The notes beneath the pieces are model-generated. The model made no database searches and had not been told where the DNA came from. It saw nothing but the letters and a program-made list of their open reading frames with translations. This document shows, piece after piece, positions 34,403 through 43,265 of a stretch of DNA of 64,000 nt. The translations under genes and the position numbers were made by a program. Source of the stretch: Candidatus Epilinea brevis (GTDB lineage Bacteria > Chloroflexota > Anaerolineae > Epilineales > Epilineaceae); NCBI GenBank assembly GCA_016710785.1, contig JADJUE010000003.1, forward strand, positions 310,001-374,000, read 5' to 3'. Positions within the stretch are counted from its first letter, which is position 1; each line of letters begins with the position of its first letter.

Positions 34403-37111
34403 TCAGCTCGGTAGATGATCGTGGTGCGCCGCCCGCTCCAGCAGCCATACCGCGCCGCTCTGCCCGTCCAGCTCGACGAGGTCGCCCGTGCGCAGCAGCG
34501 CGGTGAGCCCCGGGATGTTGACGATGGCCGGCAGGCCCAGCTCGCGGGCCACGATGGCCGAATGGGAGAGCGGGCTGCCGCGTTCCACCAGCAGGGCGGC
34601 GGCCGCGGGAAAGAGGAAGACCCAGCCGGGATCCGTGCGCGCGGCGACGAGTATCTCACCGGACAGGTCCAAGGCCTCGTCAACCGTCTGGACGACGCGC
34701 ACCCGGCCGGTCACCCGTCCGGAGCAGCAGCCCATGCCCTGGAGATCGGGCGGGCGGTCCATGGTCGCCGTGGCCCGGAGCGCGGAGGAGGATCTGGACC
34801 TCGGGTCCGCCGCCTCCTCTTCCCCGGGCGGCGCAGCGGTCGCAGCCGGGCGGCGCGCTGCGCGAAGCGCGCCCCAATAGGGCGGCCCCACCGTCTCGAA
34901 GCGTTCCGGCCAGGACTCGTTGCGGAAGCCGGCGTACTCCGCGCGCCGCAGGCGGACCAGGCCGCGCAGGTCCAAGCTGATGGCGGTGCCGGTGACCTCG
35001 CTCCAGGCCTCTTCCACCGTCAGGTAGAAGATGTCGGCGGATGTATCGAGGCGTCCGGCCCGCACGAAGTGGTCGCCCAGCGCGCCGAAGAGCCGCCGCA
35101 GCCGCCCGAAGACCCTGCTGCGCACGAAGCGCTGGTTCTCCCGATCCCGCACGTAGCGGCGGGCGTTGCCGAGGACCCAGCGATACACGGTCCTCCGCCC
35201 CCAGGGCAGGCGCGCCACGCGGGCCTCGGCCGCCAGCCGCCGCCCCTGTCCATCGCCGGCGCCACGGTCGCCCGACCGCCCGGCCGCCGCCACCACCATG
35301 CGCACGAGGCGCGCCGGGTCGTCGCGCAGGTTGGGCTCCTCCAGCTTCAGCTCGTTCATGCAGCGGTCGCCGTAGCGGTCCAGGTAATCCTGGAATCGGG
35401 CGCCGACCGCGGCCAACAAGGGATCCGAACGCAGGCGGGTCCAGACCTCCGCCGCCGGCCGGTGGAAGAGATCCCGCAGATCCTCCCGCCCGCGCACCAG
35501 CGCCGCCAGTTCGGCGACCCGCCGCAAGGGCGCCAGCGACTCCATGGATCCTTCCGCCGCCAGCAGCTCGCCGTGGATCTGCGGCGTGTCGGCCAGCCAG
35601 CGCTCCGACAGACGGCTGAGGACACCGAAGAAGATCATGGCCATGAAATCGGACAGGATGGGCGCCCGCCAGCGGCCCAGCACCTCCGTCTCCAGCCGCC
35701 GGAAGACGCCCTGAAGCTGGCGCGGTGTCATGGCCTCCAGGTCCATGGCGGCCATCTCAGCCAGCGCCGCGCCCACCTGGTGGTGGAAGGCCGCGGTCAT
35801 GCGCCGGCTGCTCAGGTGCAGGGCGGCCATCCGCCCCAGCCAGACCGCCAGATGCCGGCGACCGCCCCGCGGGGCGGTCGCGGATCCGCCCGCCGCCTGC
35901 TTCACGCCCATCATCTGCTCCATGAAGGCGCGGTTCTGCTGGAAGGCGGGCAGGAGGGACAGCGCGGCGTACCACTGGTTCAGCTGGTAGTAGACCTGCC
36001 CGTGGTAGAAGCCCAGCAGGTTCTGCAGCATCTCCTCATCCGGATCGGGCACGCCCATCAGCCCCAGGAACTGCCGATACACGCCGGCGTAGGCGCGGCG
36101 GATGAGGCTGAGGGTGAGCGGCGTGGTCACTCCGGCGTAACTCTCGGTGATGTTGCTGTTGTCCCACAGAATGGAATCCGTGGCTCCATGGATTCCCGCC
36201 TCGGCTTCGGCAGCCGCCGGTTGGTGGATTGGGGGGCCTTCCGCCGCCGTCACCGGTCGCGCCTGGAGCAGGTGCAAGCCATCGGCGCCGAAGGCGAACT
36301 CGATGTCCTGAGGGCCGCCAAGGAGATCCTCGACTTGCATGGCCGCGGCCCACAGTCGCTTGATCTCGTCCGCGGCCAGGAGGCGGCAGGGGGCCAGAGC
36401 CCGGCCGCTGGCGCGGTCCAGCCGCAAGGTCTCCCCGGCCACGGCCCCTTGCACCAGGTCCTCGCCCAGGCCGGGGGCCACCGACAGCAGGAACACAGAC
36501 GCGTCGCCCGCGACCGGGTCCATGGTGAAGAGCACGCCGGCGGCGCGGGCGTCCACCATGCGCTGCAGGATCACGCCCATGCGCAGATCCTGGTGCGGAT
36601 CCTGGCCTGGGTCGGCGGGCAGCCCCCGCTGCCGCCGATAGGCCTCGGCGCGCTCGCCCACAGCCGAGGCCCAGCAGGCTTGGATGGCCGCCAGCAGCCG
36701 CGAGTCGGCCGCGTCGACATCGGAGGGGACGTTCAGGTAGGAGTCCAGCTGGCCGGCGAAGGACAGCCGCACGCCGTCCTCGCCGTCCATGGAGGATCGC
36801 ACGGCCAGAAGCCCGATGCCCGCTGGAACGATCGCCGTCGCGGCGCTTGGATCGCCCGGATCGGTCGGACTCGCCAGGGCGATCAGCGCCTGCCGAACGG
36901 CGTCGCGGCAGGCGCTGGGCCAGGGTGCGGCGCGGATGCTGTCGGCATCGGGCGCGCCGTCCAAGGTCGACAGGAAGTCCCGCCGCAGCGCATCTGGGAG
37001 GACAATAAAGCGCGGCACCGGCAAGCCGGCCGCAACCAGACGCTGGAGCTTGGCGGCCTTGGCGCCGACGCGGTCCATAGGGTCCATGGGGTCCATGGGG
37101 TCAGCCTTCAC
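34403..37111 (-). CDS. PEP-synthase/rifampin-phosphotransferase-like enzyme
   Basis: 902 aa from GTG 37111 (AAGGGA 9 bases upstream). It starts with four tandem Met-Asp-Pro units (DPMDPMDPMD). An N-terminal ATP-grasp PEP/pyruvate-binding domain (about 20-310) has LAVRSSMDGED, FAGQLDSYLN and AGVLFTMDPVAGD. A helical middle region (320-770) follows, and the C-terminal swivelling His domain has SPLSHSAIVAREL with His850. The order matches rifampin phosphotransferase and PEP-synthase-like enzymes: ATP phosphorylates the His, then a substrate in the variable middle domain. The substrate is unknown; the lipid-gene neighbours suggest a lipid or head-group alcohol. Confidence 0.78.
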   Translation of the reverse strand: MKADPMDPMDPMDRVGAKAAKLQRLVAAGLPVPRFIVLPDALRRDFLSTLDGAPDADSIRAAPWPSACRDAVRQALIALASPTDPGDPSAATAIVPAGIGLLAVRSSMDGEDGVRLSFAGQLDSYLNVPSDVDAADSRLLAAIQACWASAVGERAEAYRRQRGLPADPGQDPHQDLRMGVILQRMVDARAAGVLFTMDPVAGDASVFLLSVAPGLGEDLVQGAVAGETLRLDRASGRALAPCRLLAADEIKRLWAAAMQVEDLLGGPQDIEFAFGADGLHLLQARPVTAAEGPPIHQPAAAEAEAGIHGATDSILWDNSNITESYAGVTTPLTLSLIRRAYAGVYRQFLGLMGVPDPDEEMLQNLLGFYHGQVYYQLNQWYAALSLLPAFQQNRAFMEQMMGVKQAAGGSATAPRGGRRHLAVWLGRMAALHLSSRRMTAAFHHQVGAALAEMAAMDLEAMTPRQLQGVFRRLETEVLGRWRAPILSDFMAMIFFGVLSRLSERWLADTPQIHGELLAAEGSMESLAPLRRVAELAALVRGREDLRDLFHRPAAEVWTRLRSDPLLAAVGARFQDYLDRYGDRCMNELKLEEPNLRDDPARLVRMVVAAAGRSGDRGAGDGQGRRLAAEARVARLPWGRRTVYRWVLGNARRYVRDRENQRFVRSRVFGRLRRLFGALGDHFVRAGRLDTSADIFYLTVEEAWSEVTGTAISLDLRGLVRLRRAEYAGFRNESWPERFETVGPPYWGALRAARRPAATAAPPGEEEAADPRSRSSSALRATATMDRPPDLQGMGCCSGRVTGRVRVVQTVDEALDLSGEILVAARTDPGWVFLFPAAAALLVERGSPLSHSAIVARELGLPAIVNIPGLTALLRTGDLVELDGQSGAVWLLERAAHHDHLPS
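37073..37101 (-). repeat. 9-base tandem repeat at the start of the PEP-synthase-like gene
   Basis: Near copies of GGGTCCATG on the plus strand (GGTCCATAG, GGTCCATGG, GGTCCATGG), read on the coding strand as ATGGACCCC, giving Met-Asp-Pro four times just after the start codon. Several in-frame ATGs arise from it, so the exact start is open. Confidence 0.7.
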
Positions 37112-37125
37112 CGCTCGACATCCCT

Positions 37126-39756
37126 TCAACCGATCCGCAGGCCGTAGACGCGCGCCAACGCGACGGCCAGCAGGACATCGAAGGCGACGATGTAGAGGCC
37201 GGTATAGTCCTTCAGCCGCGCGGCGCGCGCGGGGCTGGGGCGAAAGCGATAGTCCAGCACGCCGGTCGCCACCAGGGCCAACAGTCCCAGCACCGTCCCA
37301 TGGTACCAACGCTCCAGGCCCATCTGGGCTCCCACCTGCCAGCTGATCGCCGCCGCCGCCGCGATGGCCGTCAAGGCCAACCAGGCCGGGCGGTAGGGAC
37401 CCATCCGCCGCGAATAGGTCACAAGGCCCGGCCGCTCCTCCCCAGGCGTACGCGTCTTGCGCGCCAGCTCGTAGGCCAGGGCCACGGCGTAGCCCACCCA
37501 GGCGTAGGCCAGGACGGGCGCCGGGGCGGCCCATGGGTCGCGCCCGCTGACCGCGGCGAAGATGAAGAGGCTGTACAGCGGCATGATCAGGAGGTGGAGA
37601 AGGGCGCCGAGCAGCATCCGCGCCTCCAGAAAGCGCTCCAGGAAGAAGTCCCGGGCGATCAGGACGGTGATGCCCAACACCCACAGGCAACCGACGACGG
37701 CCGACAGACCCAGCGCCCAGGCCAGGCCGATCTCCAGTACCAGGGCGGCCGCCCCCAGGACGCGCAGCTGCCCCAGGGTGACCAGGCCCCGCGACAAGAC
37801 CCGCCGCGGGTGCACCCGCAGATCCGCGGCGAAGTCCTTGTGCTCGTCGATGATGCGCAGCAGGAAGAACATGCAGAGCAGGACCAGGGCCCCCGCGGCC
37901 TCCCGCCAGCCCAGGGACAGCGGCGTCCGACCGCTGGCCGCTTGGGCCAACAGGGCGTTGGCCCCGAAGTAGGAGGAGATGAGCAGCCCGTACTGTAGGG
38001 GCGGGAAGCGTTCGGCCAACCAGGCCCGCAGGTGGCGGCTGCGGTGGCGGTCGATCAACCGCCGGCGAAGGCGAGCGTGATCAACGCGCGAGCGGTGGCG
38101 GGCATCCATGGGCAGCGGGTCCACTAGATCGACAACGACGATCTCGTCGAACACCAGCCCCAGGCGCGCGCCCCAGCTCTCACCTTCATCCCCGGCTTCG
38201 GCCGGTTCGCGCGCCAATCCGGACACCCGCCGCCGGATCTGGTCCGGCCAGTCCGGCCGGACCTGTTCATCCTGCCGCAGCTGGACCGTCAGGATCACCC
38301 GTTCGTCGTCGCCATCAAGCTGTTCCAGGAAGGGGATGCTCGCCAGCACCGCCCGCTCCACGAAGGGCAGAAGCTCCACCGCCGCCTCCACCGCCACGGG
38401 ATGGACCACGCGGCCCGCCCGCTGCAGAAGGGTATGCGTCCGCCCCAGCAGCCATAGCCGCCCGGCCACGTCGCGGTAGCCATGGTCGCCCATGCCGTGC
38501 CAGAGCCGGCCGTCGGCATCGCGGTAGCGTCGCCCGCTGCCGTCCGGTGGGTCGCCGAGGTAGGCGCCGGCCACATGCCCGCCGGCCACGCATAGCTCCC
38601 CCGGCTGTCCGTCCGGCAAGGCCGCGCCATCAGCGTCCAGGATGCGCACGGCGACTTCGGGCACCGGTGGCCCCAAGGGCGCCCCGGCGCCGGCCGCGGT
38701 CCATGGGGCCAACGCCATCACCTGGTCCGCGGCGATGACGGCCACCGGCTCCACCTCGCTGCTGCCGTAGACGGCGACCACCTCCGCTTTGGGCGCCGCC
38801 CGCGCCAGCAGCTCCAGCAGCGGCGCACCGACCACTGCGCCGCCGACAGCGATGCGCCGCAGGGCCAGGGTATGCCTAGCGGCGATGGCCGCCTCGGCCA
38901 GCTCCCGCCAGAATGCCGGCGCCGCGACGGCGGTCGTGCAGCCGGATCGCTCCATCGCCGCCAGGACGGCGGCGGGCGCCGTCAGATCGCTCCGGCCGGC
39001 GTTCCGCCCGCGAAGGATCACCGTCGGCACGCCCCCCGCCAGGTTGTGCAGCACCAGCATCGGAAAAGGGGTCAGGTCCACATCGTCCACCTGCTGCGGC
39101 AGGGCCCGGGCGATGGCCTGATGCTGAGCTTCCAGGATGCCGTGGCTGCGGATGACGGCCTTCGGCGGGCGCAGGCCGCCGGCGCTGCTGCCGCTGCTGA
39201 AGGTGATCAGCGCCGGATGCTCAGACGCGAGGTCGGCCATGGCCACCAGAGCCGGGCTGCGGCGCATGAGGCTGGACAGCGCGTTCGGTCCGCGGCCGTC
39301 GACCGGCAGGACCAGGGGGATGCGCCGCAGCGCCGGCGAGAGCCGCCGCAGCCGGCTGACTGCGCGGCCGGCGATGAGAACCTCGGCCGCGGCCAGATCG
39401 GCAGCCGCCTCCAAGGCGGCGCGGCCGGACCAGGGATCCAGGAAGACGGCCACCGCACCCAGCCGCCACAGGGCGATGAGGCCGGCATAGAGTTCCGGCA
39501 TCAGGGGCGCCAGGATGACAACCCGGGTGCCCTCACCGACGCCCAGCGCCGCCAGACCGCCGGCGAAGCGCGCCGACCAGGCGTCCAGCTGGGCGAAGCT
39601 GATGCAGCGGTCGCCGCCCTGCGGATCGGCAGAGGCCGTCTCGCTGCGACAGTCGGATGCTCCACCAGCCGTTCCACCGTCCGTCCCGACGAAGATCAGC
39701 GCGATGCGCTCGGGATGCTCGTCGGCGATGCGGCGCAGCGGCTCCACCAGGTTCAT
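37126..39756 (-). CDS. Fusion: AMP-dependent acyl-CoA synthetase/ligase plus UbiA-like membrane domain
   Basis: 876 aa. Residues 1 to about 540 are an ANL-type adenylating enzyme: FSSGSSAGGLRPPK (P-loop region), VYGSSEVEPVA, GELCVAGGHVAGAYLG, and DHGYRDVAGRLWLLGR with the hinge. Residues about 610-876 have eight or so TM helices with RIIDEHKDFAADLRVHP between TM2 and TM3. This resembles the first Asp-rich motif of UbiA prenyltransferases (NDxxDxxxD), though the second motif is not clear. The ATG overlaps the previous stop (ATGA). Activating an acyl group and passing it, or a prenyl group, to a membrane lipid is a reasonable but unproved reading. Confidence 0.75.
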   Translation of the reverse strand: MNLVEPLRRIADEHPERIALIFVGTDGGTAGGASDCRSETASADPQGGDRCISFAQLDAWSARFAGGLAALGVGEGTRVVILAPLMPELYAGLIALWRLGAVAVFLDPWSGRAALEAAADLAAAEVLIAGRAVSRLRRLSPALRRIPLVLPVDGRGPNALSSLMRRSPALVAMADLASEHPALITFSSGSSAGGLRPPKAVIRSHGILEAQHQAIARALPQQVDDVDLTPFPMLVLHNLAGGVPTVILRGRNAGRSDLTAPAAVLAAMERSGCTTAVAAPAFWRELAEAAIAARHTLALRRIAVGGAVVGAPLLELLARAAPKAEVVAVYGSSEVEPVAVIAADQVMALAPWTAAGAGAPLGPPVPEVAVRILDADGAALPDGQPGELCVAGGHVAGAYLGDPPDGSGRRYRDADGRLWHGMGDHGYRDVAGRLWLLGRTHTLLQRAGRVVHPVAVEAAVELLPFVERAVLASIPFLEQLDGDDERVILTVQLRQDEQVRPDWPDQIRRRVSGLAREPAEAGDEGESWGARLGLVFDEIVVVDLVDPLPMDARHRSRVDHARLRRRLIDRHRSRHLRAWLAERFPPLQYGLLISSYFGANALLAQAASGRTPLSLGWREAAGALVLLCMFFLLRIIDEHKDFAADLRVHPRRVLSRGLVTLGQLRVLGAAALVLEIGLAWALGLSAVVGCLWVLGITVLIARDFFLERFLEARMLLGALLHLLIMPLYSLFIFAAVSGRDPWAAPAPVLAYAWVGYAVALAYELARKTRTPGEERPGLVTYSRRMGPYRPAWLALTAIAAAAAISWQVGAQMGLERWYHGTVLGLLALVATGVLDYRFRPSPARAARLKDYTGLYIVAFDVLLAVALARVYGLRIG

Positions 39757-40667
39757 GAGCCGGCCTGATCCAGCGGGCGGGCGAAGAGCTGGTAGCGCCG
39801 CGTGACCACGCCGGCCCCGCGGTCGAATCGCGCGGATGCCTCGTTGCTTCCCATGAGGCAATGATGCACCCGCGCCACGCCCCGCTCCAGCCAGCGGCGA
39901 TAGACCTCGGCGGTGAAGGCGGCGGCGAGGCCGGTTCCTTGCCATTCCGGGCGAACCCCAAAGCTCTTCAGGTAGAGGTCCCGGGGATGGCCCGGCAGGC
40001 GGAAGGCGAAGCAGAGGCCCAGATCCCGCCCGTCCGGGGCCACGGCGAAGAGCAGGCCGTCCGGTTCCAGCAAACCGCCGACACCAGCATAGAGGGCGCC
40101 GAAGTCGTCCTCCGGCAGGGGGCTGAAGAGGGGCAGGCCGCTGAAGACGGCCAGGCTCACGCGATACGCTCGGTGCAGGACGGCGCCCAGATCGGCAGGG
40201 TCCCCCGCTTGGAAGCTGATGCCTCGCGCCAAGGCCCGCCGGTGGAAGCGCGCCCAGGCCGCCAGGGCCGCGGGCGGCTCGGCGATGGTCTTGGTCACAT
40301 GCTCGCTGAACGGCGCGAAGTCGCAGGCTTCCAGCAGCCCGGGCAGCCAGGGCGGGTTGCGCGGCTCGCCCGCAAAGGGCGGCTCGTCGTGGCCCGCGAC
40401 CATCAGCCGGTAATCATGCCAGGCGTCGCCGTTCATGGGCGCGAGGACGGTGGCGACGCCGGCATCCTGCCGCAGCAGCCAGCGCCGCGCCGACGCGGTC
40501 AGGGCGCGGGCGGCTGGCAAGTCATTCGCCAGATCCAGGAAGCCCAGCTGGCCGTAGGGCCGGCCCGCCTCATCCGTCAGGGCGGGGTTGAGGATGGCGG
40601 TCAGACGGCCCCTGCCATCCGGGGACGCGAAGCGGCGGGAGCGAACCGTGGCGTCTGGCGCAAGCAT
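39753..40667 (-). CDS. GNAT-like acyltransferase
   Basis: 304 aa from ATG 40667. The C-terminal half has the GNAT acetyl-CoA loop: DLYLKSFGVRPEWQGTGLAAAFTAEVYRRW (pattern R/Q-x-x-G-x-G/A, about residues 236-265), then a conserved strand VHHCLMGSNEAS. The N-terminal half (residues 1-150) resembles a degenerate GNAT repeat with APMNGDAWHDYRLM. Stop overlaps the ligase start. In the operon it may acylate an amine or hydroxyl head group; substrate unknown. Confidence 0.7.
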   Translation of the reverse strand: MLAPDATVRSRRFASPDGRGRLTAILNPALTDEAGRPYGQLGFLDLANDLPAARALTASARRWLLRQDAGVATVLAPMNGDAWHDYRLMVAGHDEPPFAGEPRNPPWLPGLLEACDFAPFSEHVTKTIAEPPAALAAWARFHRRALARGISFQAGDPADLGAVLHRAYRVSLAVFSGLPLFSPLPEDDFGALYAGVGGLLEPDGLLFAVAPDGRDLGLCFAFRLPGHPRDLYLKSFGVRPEWQGTGLAAAFTAEVYRRWLERGVARVHHCLMGSNEASARFDRGAGVVTRRYQLFARPLDQAGS

Positions 40668-40672
40668 GCCGG

Positions 40673-41359
40673 TCAGGGTCGATACCGGCCCTGCAGATGC
40701 AGGGCCAGGTAGGCGCCGGCGACGGCCAGGATCAGAAGGGCCTGGGGCAGGTACCAGGTGAGCTTGCGGAAGCGCAGCTGGCTGACCATGAGGACGCTCT
40801 GGATGAGGAGGATCACGGCGATGACCGGTCGGACAGCTGGCCCCCAAGCTTGCCAGGCGGGAAAGGCCAGGGCGACCAGCAGCTGGCTCCAGATCACCGG
40901 CAGGCCCACGTGGCGGGTCACCCCCGGACGGCGCTCGTCGGGTTCCGCGCCCACCAGGTTGAAATGCGACAGTCGCAGGACACCGGCGGCGCAGTAGGCC
41001 AGCAAGCCGACCAGGGAGAGGGAATCGCCTTGGCCCAGCTGGTAGAGGATGAGGGCGGGGGCCATCAGGTACACGAAGACATCGATGAAGCTGTCCAGCT
41101 GCATGCCGAAGGGCCGCGGCCCGCTGCTGCGCCGGGCGACGGGTCCGTCCAGCATGTCGGTGAGCATGGCCAGGACCATGAGGGCAATAGCCAGGCTGAG
41201 CCGCTCCTGGAGGGCGCTGTGCAGCGAGGCGCAGGCCAGGGCGAGGCTGCCCAGGGTCACCCAGTCGGCGGGAGCGAGGTGCAGGAAGGACAGGCCCGCC
41301 AAGCGCCGGGCGGCGGGGCGGCGCAGCGGACGGGTTCCCGGCTGGTTGTCGGGGCTCAC
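40673..41359 (-). CDS. CDP-alcohol phosphatidyltransferase (PssA-like)
   Basis: 228 aa, about six TM helices. The full catalytic motif D-G-x2-A-R-x8-G-x3-D-x3-D is present (Asp71, Gly72, Ala75, Arg76, Gly85, Asp89, Asp93). The following LRLSHFNLVG resembles the ARxxRFN block of phosphatidylserine synthases. It joins a CDP-lipid to an alcohol. CdsA in the same operon can supply the donor. ATG overlaps the modC stop (ATGA), so it is translated from the same message. The alcohol (serine, inositol or other) cannot be fixed from sequence. Confidence 0.85.
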   Translation of the reverse strand: MSPDNQPGTRPLRRPAARRLAGLSFLHLAPADWVTLGSLALACASLHSALQERLSLAIALMVLAMLTDMLDGPVARRSSGPRPFGMQLDSFIDVFVYLMAPALILYQLGQGDSLSLVGLLAYCAAGVLRLSHFNLVGAEPDERRPGVTRHVGLPVIWSQLLVALAFPAWQAWGPAVRPVIAVILLIQSVLMVSQLRFRKLTWYLPQALLILAVAGAYLALHLQGRYRP

Positions 41360-42435
41360 GACGCTCCCAGGGCCTGGACGTCGATCTCGGTGGCCTTCAC
41401 CAAGGCCCAGACCGGCATGCCTGCCACCAGACGCAGCATCCCCAGCGCCTCGTCCGTGACCTCGGCGATGAGCAGCGGGCGGCAGTCCACGGTCACGCGC
41501 ACCCGATCGTCCAAGCGGTCGATGGTGGCGATGCGGCCGTAGAGGGTGTTGCGCGCCGATGTGGCCGGTTCGGTCAGGCTCAGCAGCACCGCGCGTGGAT
41601 GCACCGTGGCCACCACCGCCGCGCCATCCGGCAGGTCGGTCGATGCCACGCGCAACTGGCCGCTCCCGGTATCCACGCTGATGCCCGTAGGGCCGCGCCG
41701 CAAGGTACCGCGCAGGTAGTTCAACCCGACGAAGGTGGCCACATAGGCCGACCCCGGGCGGCGCCGGATGTCGTCAGCGTCGCCGCATTGCACCACCCGG
41801 CCGCCTTCCATGATGACCACGCGATCGGCCAATGTCAGCGCGTCCAACGGGTTATGGGTGATCAGCAGTTTGACACCATCGCCATCAGCCAGCACGCCGG
41901 CCACCAGCCGCCGCAGATCGCGTTGGGCAGCGACGTCCAGTGCGGCGAAGGGCTCGTCCAGCACCAAGAGCCGGGGCTCGGTCGCCAAGGCCCGTGCCAA
42001 GGCCACCCGTTGCGCCTGACCGCCGGAGAGTTGGTCTGGGTGCAGGTCGGCCTGCGCCGTCAGCCCCACCCGTTCCAACCAGCCGTCGGCCGCGCGGCGC
42101 GCCGCGCGGCGCGGCATGCCGCGCGCCAACAGCCCAAAGGCGATGTTGTCGCGGGCGTTCAGCGCCGGGAAGAGCAGCCGGTCCTGGAACACCAGCCCCA
42201 CGCCGCGCTCTTGAGGCGGAAGGCGGATGCCTTCGGCCGGGCGCTCCAGTACGCGGCCGTCCAACAGCACGTCGCCGTCATCCAATGGCAGCAGCCCGGC
42301 CAGACATTGCCCCAAGGTACTCTTGCCGGCGCCATTAGGGCCTACCAGGGCCACGGTTTCGCCGCTGGCCACCGTCAACTCCGCCGCCAGGGTAAAGGCT
42401 CCGGCGTGAGCGACGACACGCGCGCGCAGGCTCAT
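41356..42435 (-). CDS. modC: Molybdate ABC transporter ATPase
   Basis: 359 aa from ATG 42435, overlapping the modB stop (ATGA). Walker A GPNGAGKST (32-40), Q-loop VFQDRLLFP, signature LSGGQAQR, Walker B LLVLDEPFAALD and H-loop ITHNPLDAL. C-terminal TOBE/molybdate-binding region at about 290-359. With modA and modB it forms a complete molybdate (or tungstate) importer. Confidence 0.92.
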   Translation of the reverse strand: MSLRARVVAHAGAFTLAAELTVASGETVALVGPNGAGKSTLGQCLAGLLPLDDGDVLLDGRVLERPAEGIRLPPQERGVGLVFQDRLLFPALNARDNIAFGLLARGMPRRAARRAADGWLERVGLTAQADLHPDQLSGGQAQRVALARALATEPRLLVLDEPFAALDVAAQRDLRRLVAGVLADGDGVKLLITHNPLDALTLADRVVIMEGGRVVQCGDADDIRRRPGSAYVATFVGLNYLRGTLRRGPTGISVDTGSGQLRVASTDLPDGAAVVATVHPRAVLLSLTEPATSARNTLYGRIATIDRLDDRVRVTVDCRPLLIAEVTDEALGMLRLVAGMPVWALVKATEIDVQALGAS

Positions 42436-43265
42436 CGCGGCGCCGGTCCCGCGCCCGGTCCTGGCCGCAGGCTGCCCCAAGCCAGGAGCACCAGCGCGAA
42501 GCTGATCAGCAGCAGCAGCAGGCTGACCGCCAACGCTGCGTCCGGATCCGTCTGCAGCAGCTCATAGGCCGCCAGCGGAAGCGTCTGCGTGACACCCGGC
42601 CGATTGCCGGCAAAGGTGATGGTGGCGCCGAACTCACCCAACGCGCGCGCCGCCGCCAAGGCGATGCCCGCTACCAGCGCCGGGCGGAGCGCCGGCAGGA
42701 TCACCTGGCGCAGGATCAGCCGGGGCGGCGCCCCCAAGGTCGCCGCCGCCGCTTCCAACCGCGGGTCCAGCCCGGCGATGCCCGCCTCCACCGTCAGGAT
42801 GAACAGCGGCGTCGCCAGGAAGGTGGCCGCCAGGGTCGCGCCGGCGGTGGTGAAGGGCAGCGACACGCCGATTCCGGCCAGCCAGACGCCCAACAGCCCG
42901 CGCCGCCCGAAGGCCGCCAGCAACGCCGCGCCGGCCACCACCGGCGGCAACACCATCGGCAGCATGACCAGCCCGCGCAGCAGGAGCCGGCCGCGGAACT
43001 GCCAGCGCGCCAGCACCCAGGCCAGGGGCAGCCCCAGCAGCAGCGCTCCGATCATGGCCATCGCGGCGACAGCCAGCGACAGGGTGAGGGCCGTCAGCAC
43101 GGCGGGTCGGGCGAGAATCGTCGGCACATCGCGCCATGGCACCCGCGCCAGAAGACCGACCAGGGGCAAGGCGAAGAAAGCGGCGGACAGGCCGACGGCC
43201 CCCAACAGCCATCGGGGCCGCTGGGGGCCTAGCACGCGGTCGAGCGGACCATCACTGTCGGACAT
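42432..43265 (-). CDS. modB: Molybdate ABC transporter permease
   Basis: 277 aa from ATG 43265, overlapping the end of modA by 14 bases. Six TM helices. The EAA loop motif (LEAAAATLGAPPRLILRQVILPALRPAL) and the ending ARALGEFGATITFAGNRPG are typical of ModB. It forms the channel of the molybdate importer. Confidence 0.92.
   Translation of the reverse strand: MSDSDGPLDRVLGPQRPRWLLGAVGLSAAFFALPLVGLLARVPWRDVPTILARPAVLTALTLSLAVAAMAMIGALLLGLPLAWVLARWQFRGRLLLRGLVMLPMVLPPVVAGAALLAAFGRRGLLGVWLAGIGVSLPFTTAGATLAATFLATPLFILTVEAGIAGLDPRLEAAAATLGAPPRLILRQVILPALRPALVAGIALAAARALGEFGATITFAGNRPGVTQTLPLAAYELLQTDPDAALAVSLLLLLISFALVLLAWGSLRPGPGAGPAPR

Noticed and set aside
34415..37147. Plus-strand open frame of 910 codons
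   Set aside because: Antisense to the PEP-synthase-like gene, which has clear catalytic motifs.
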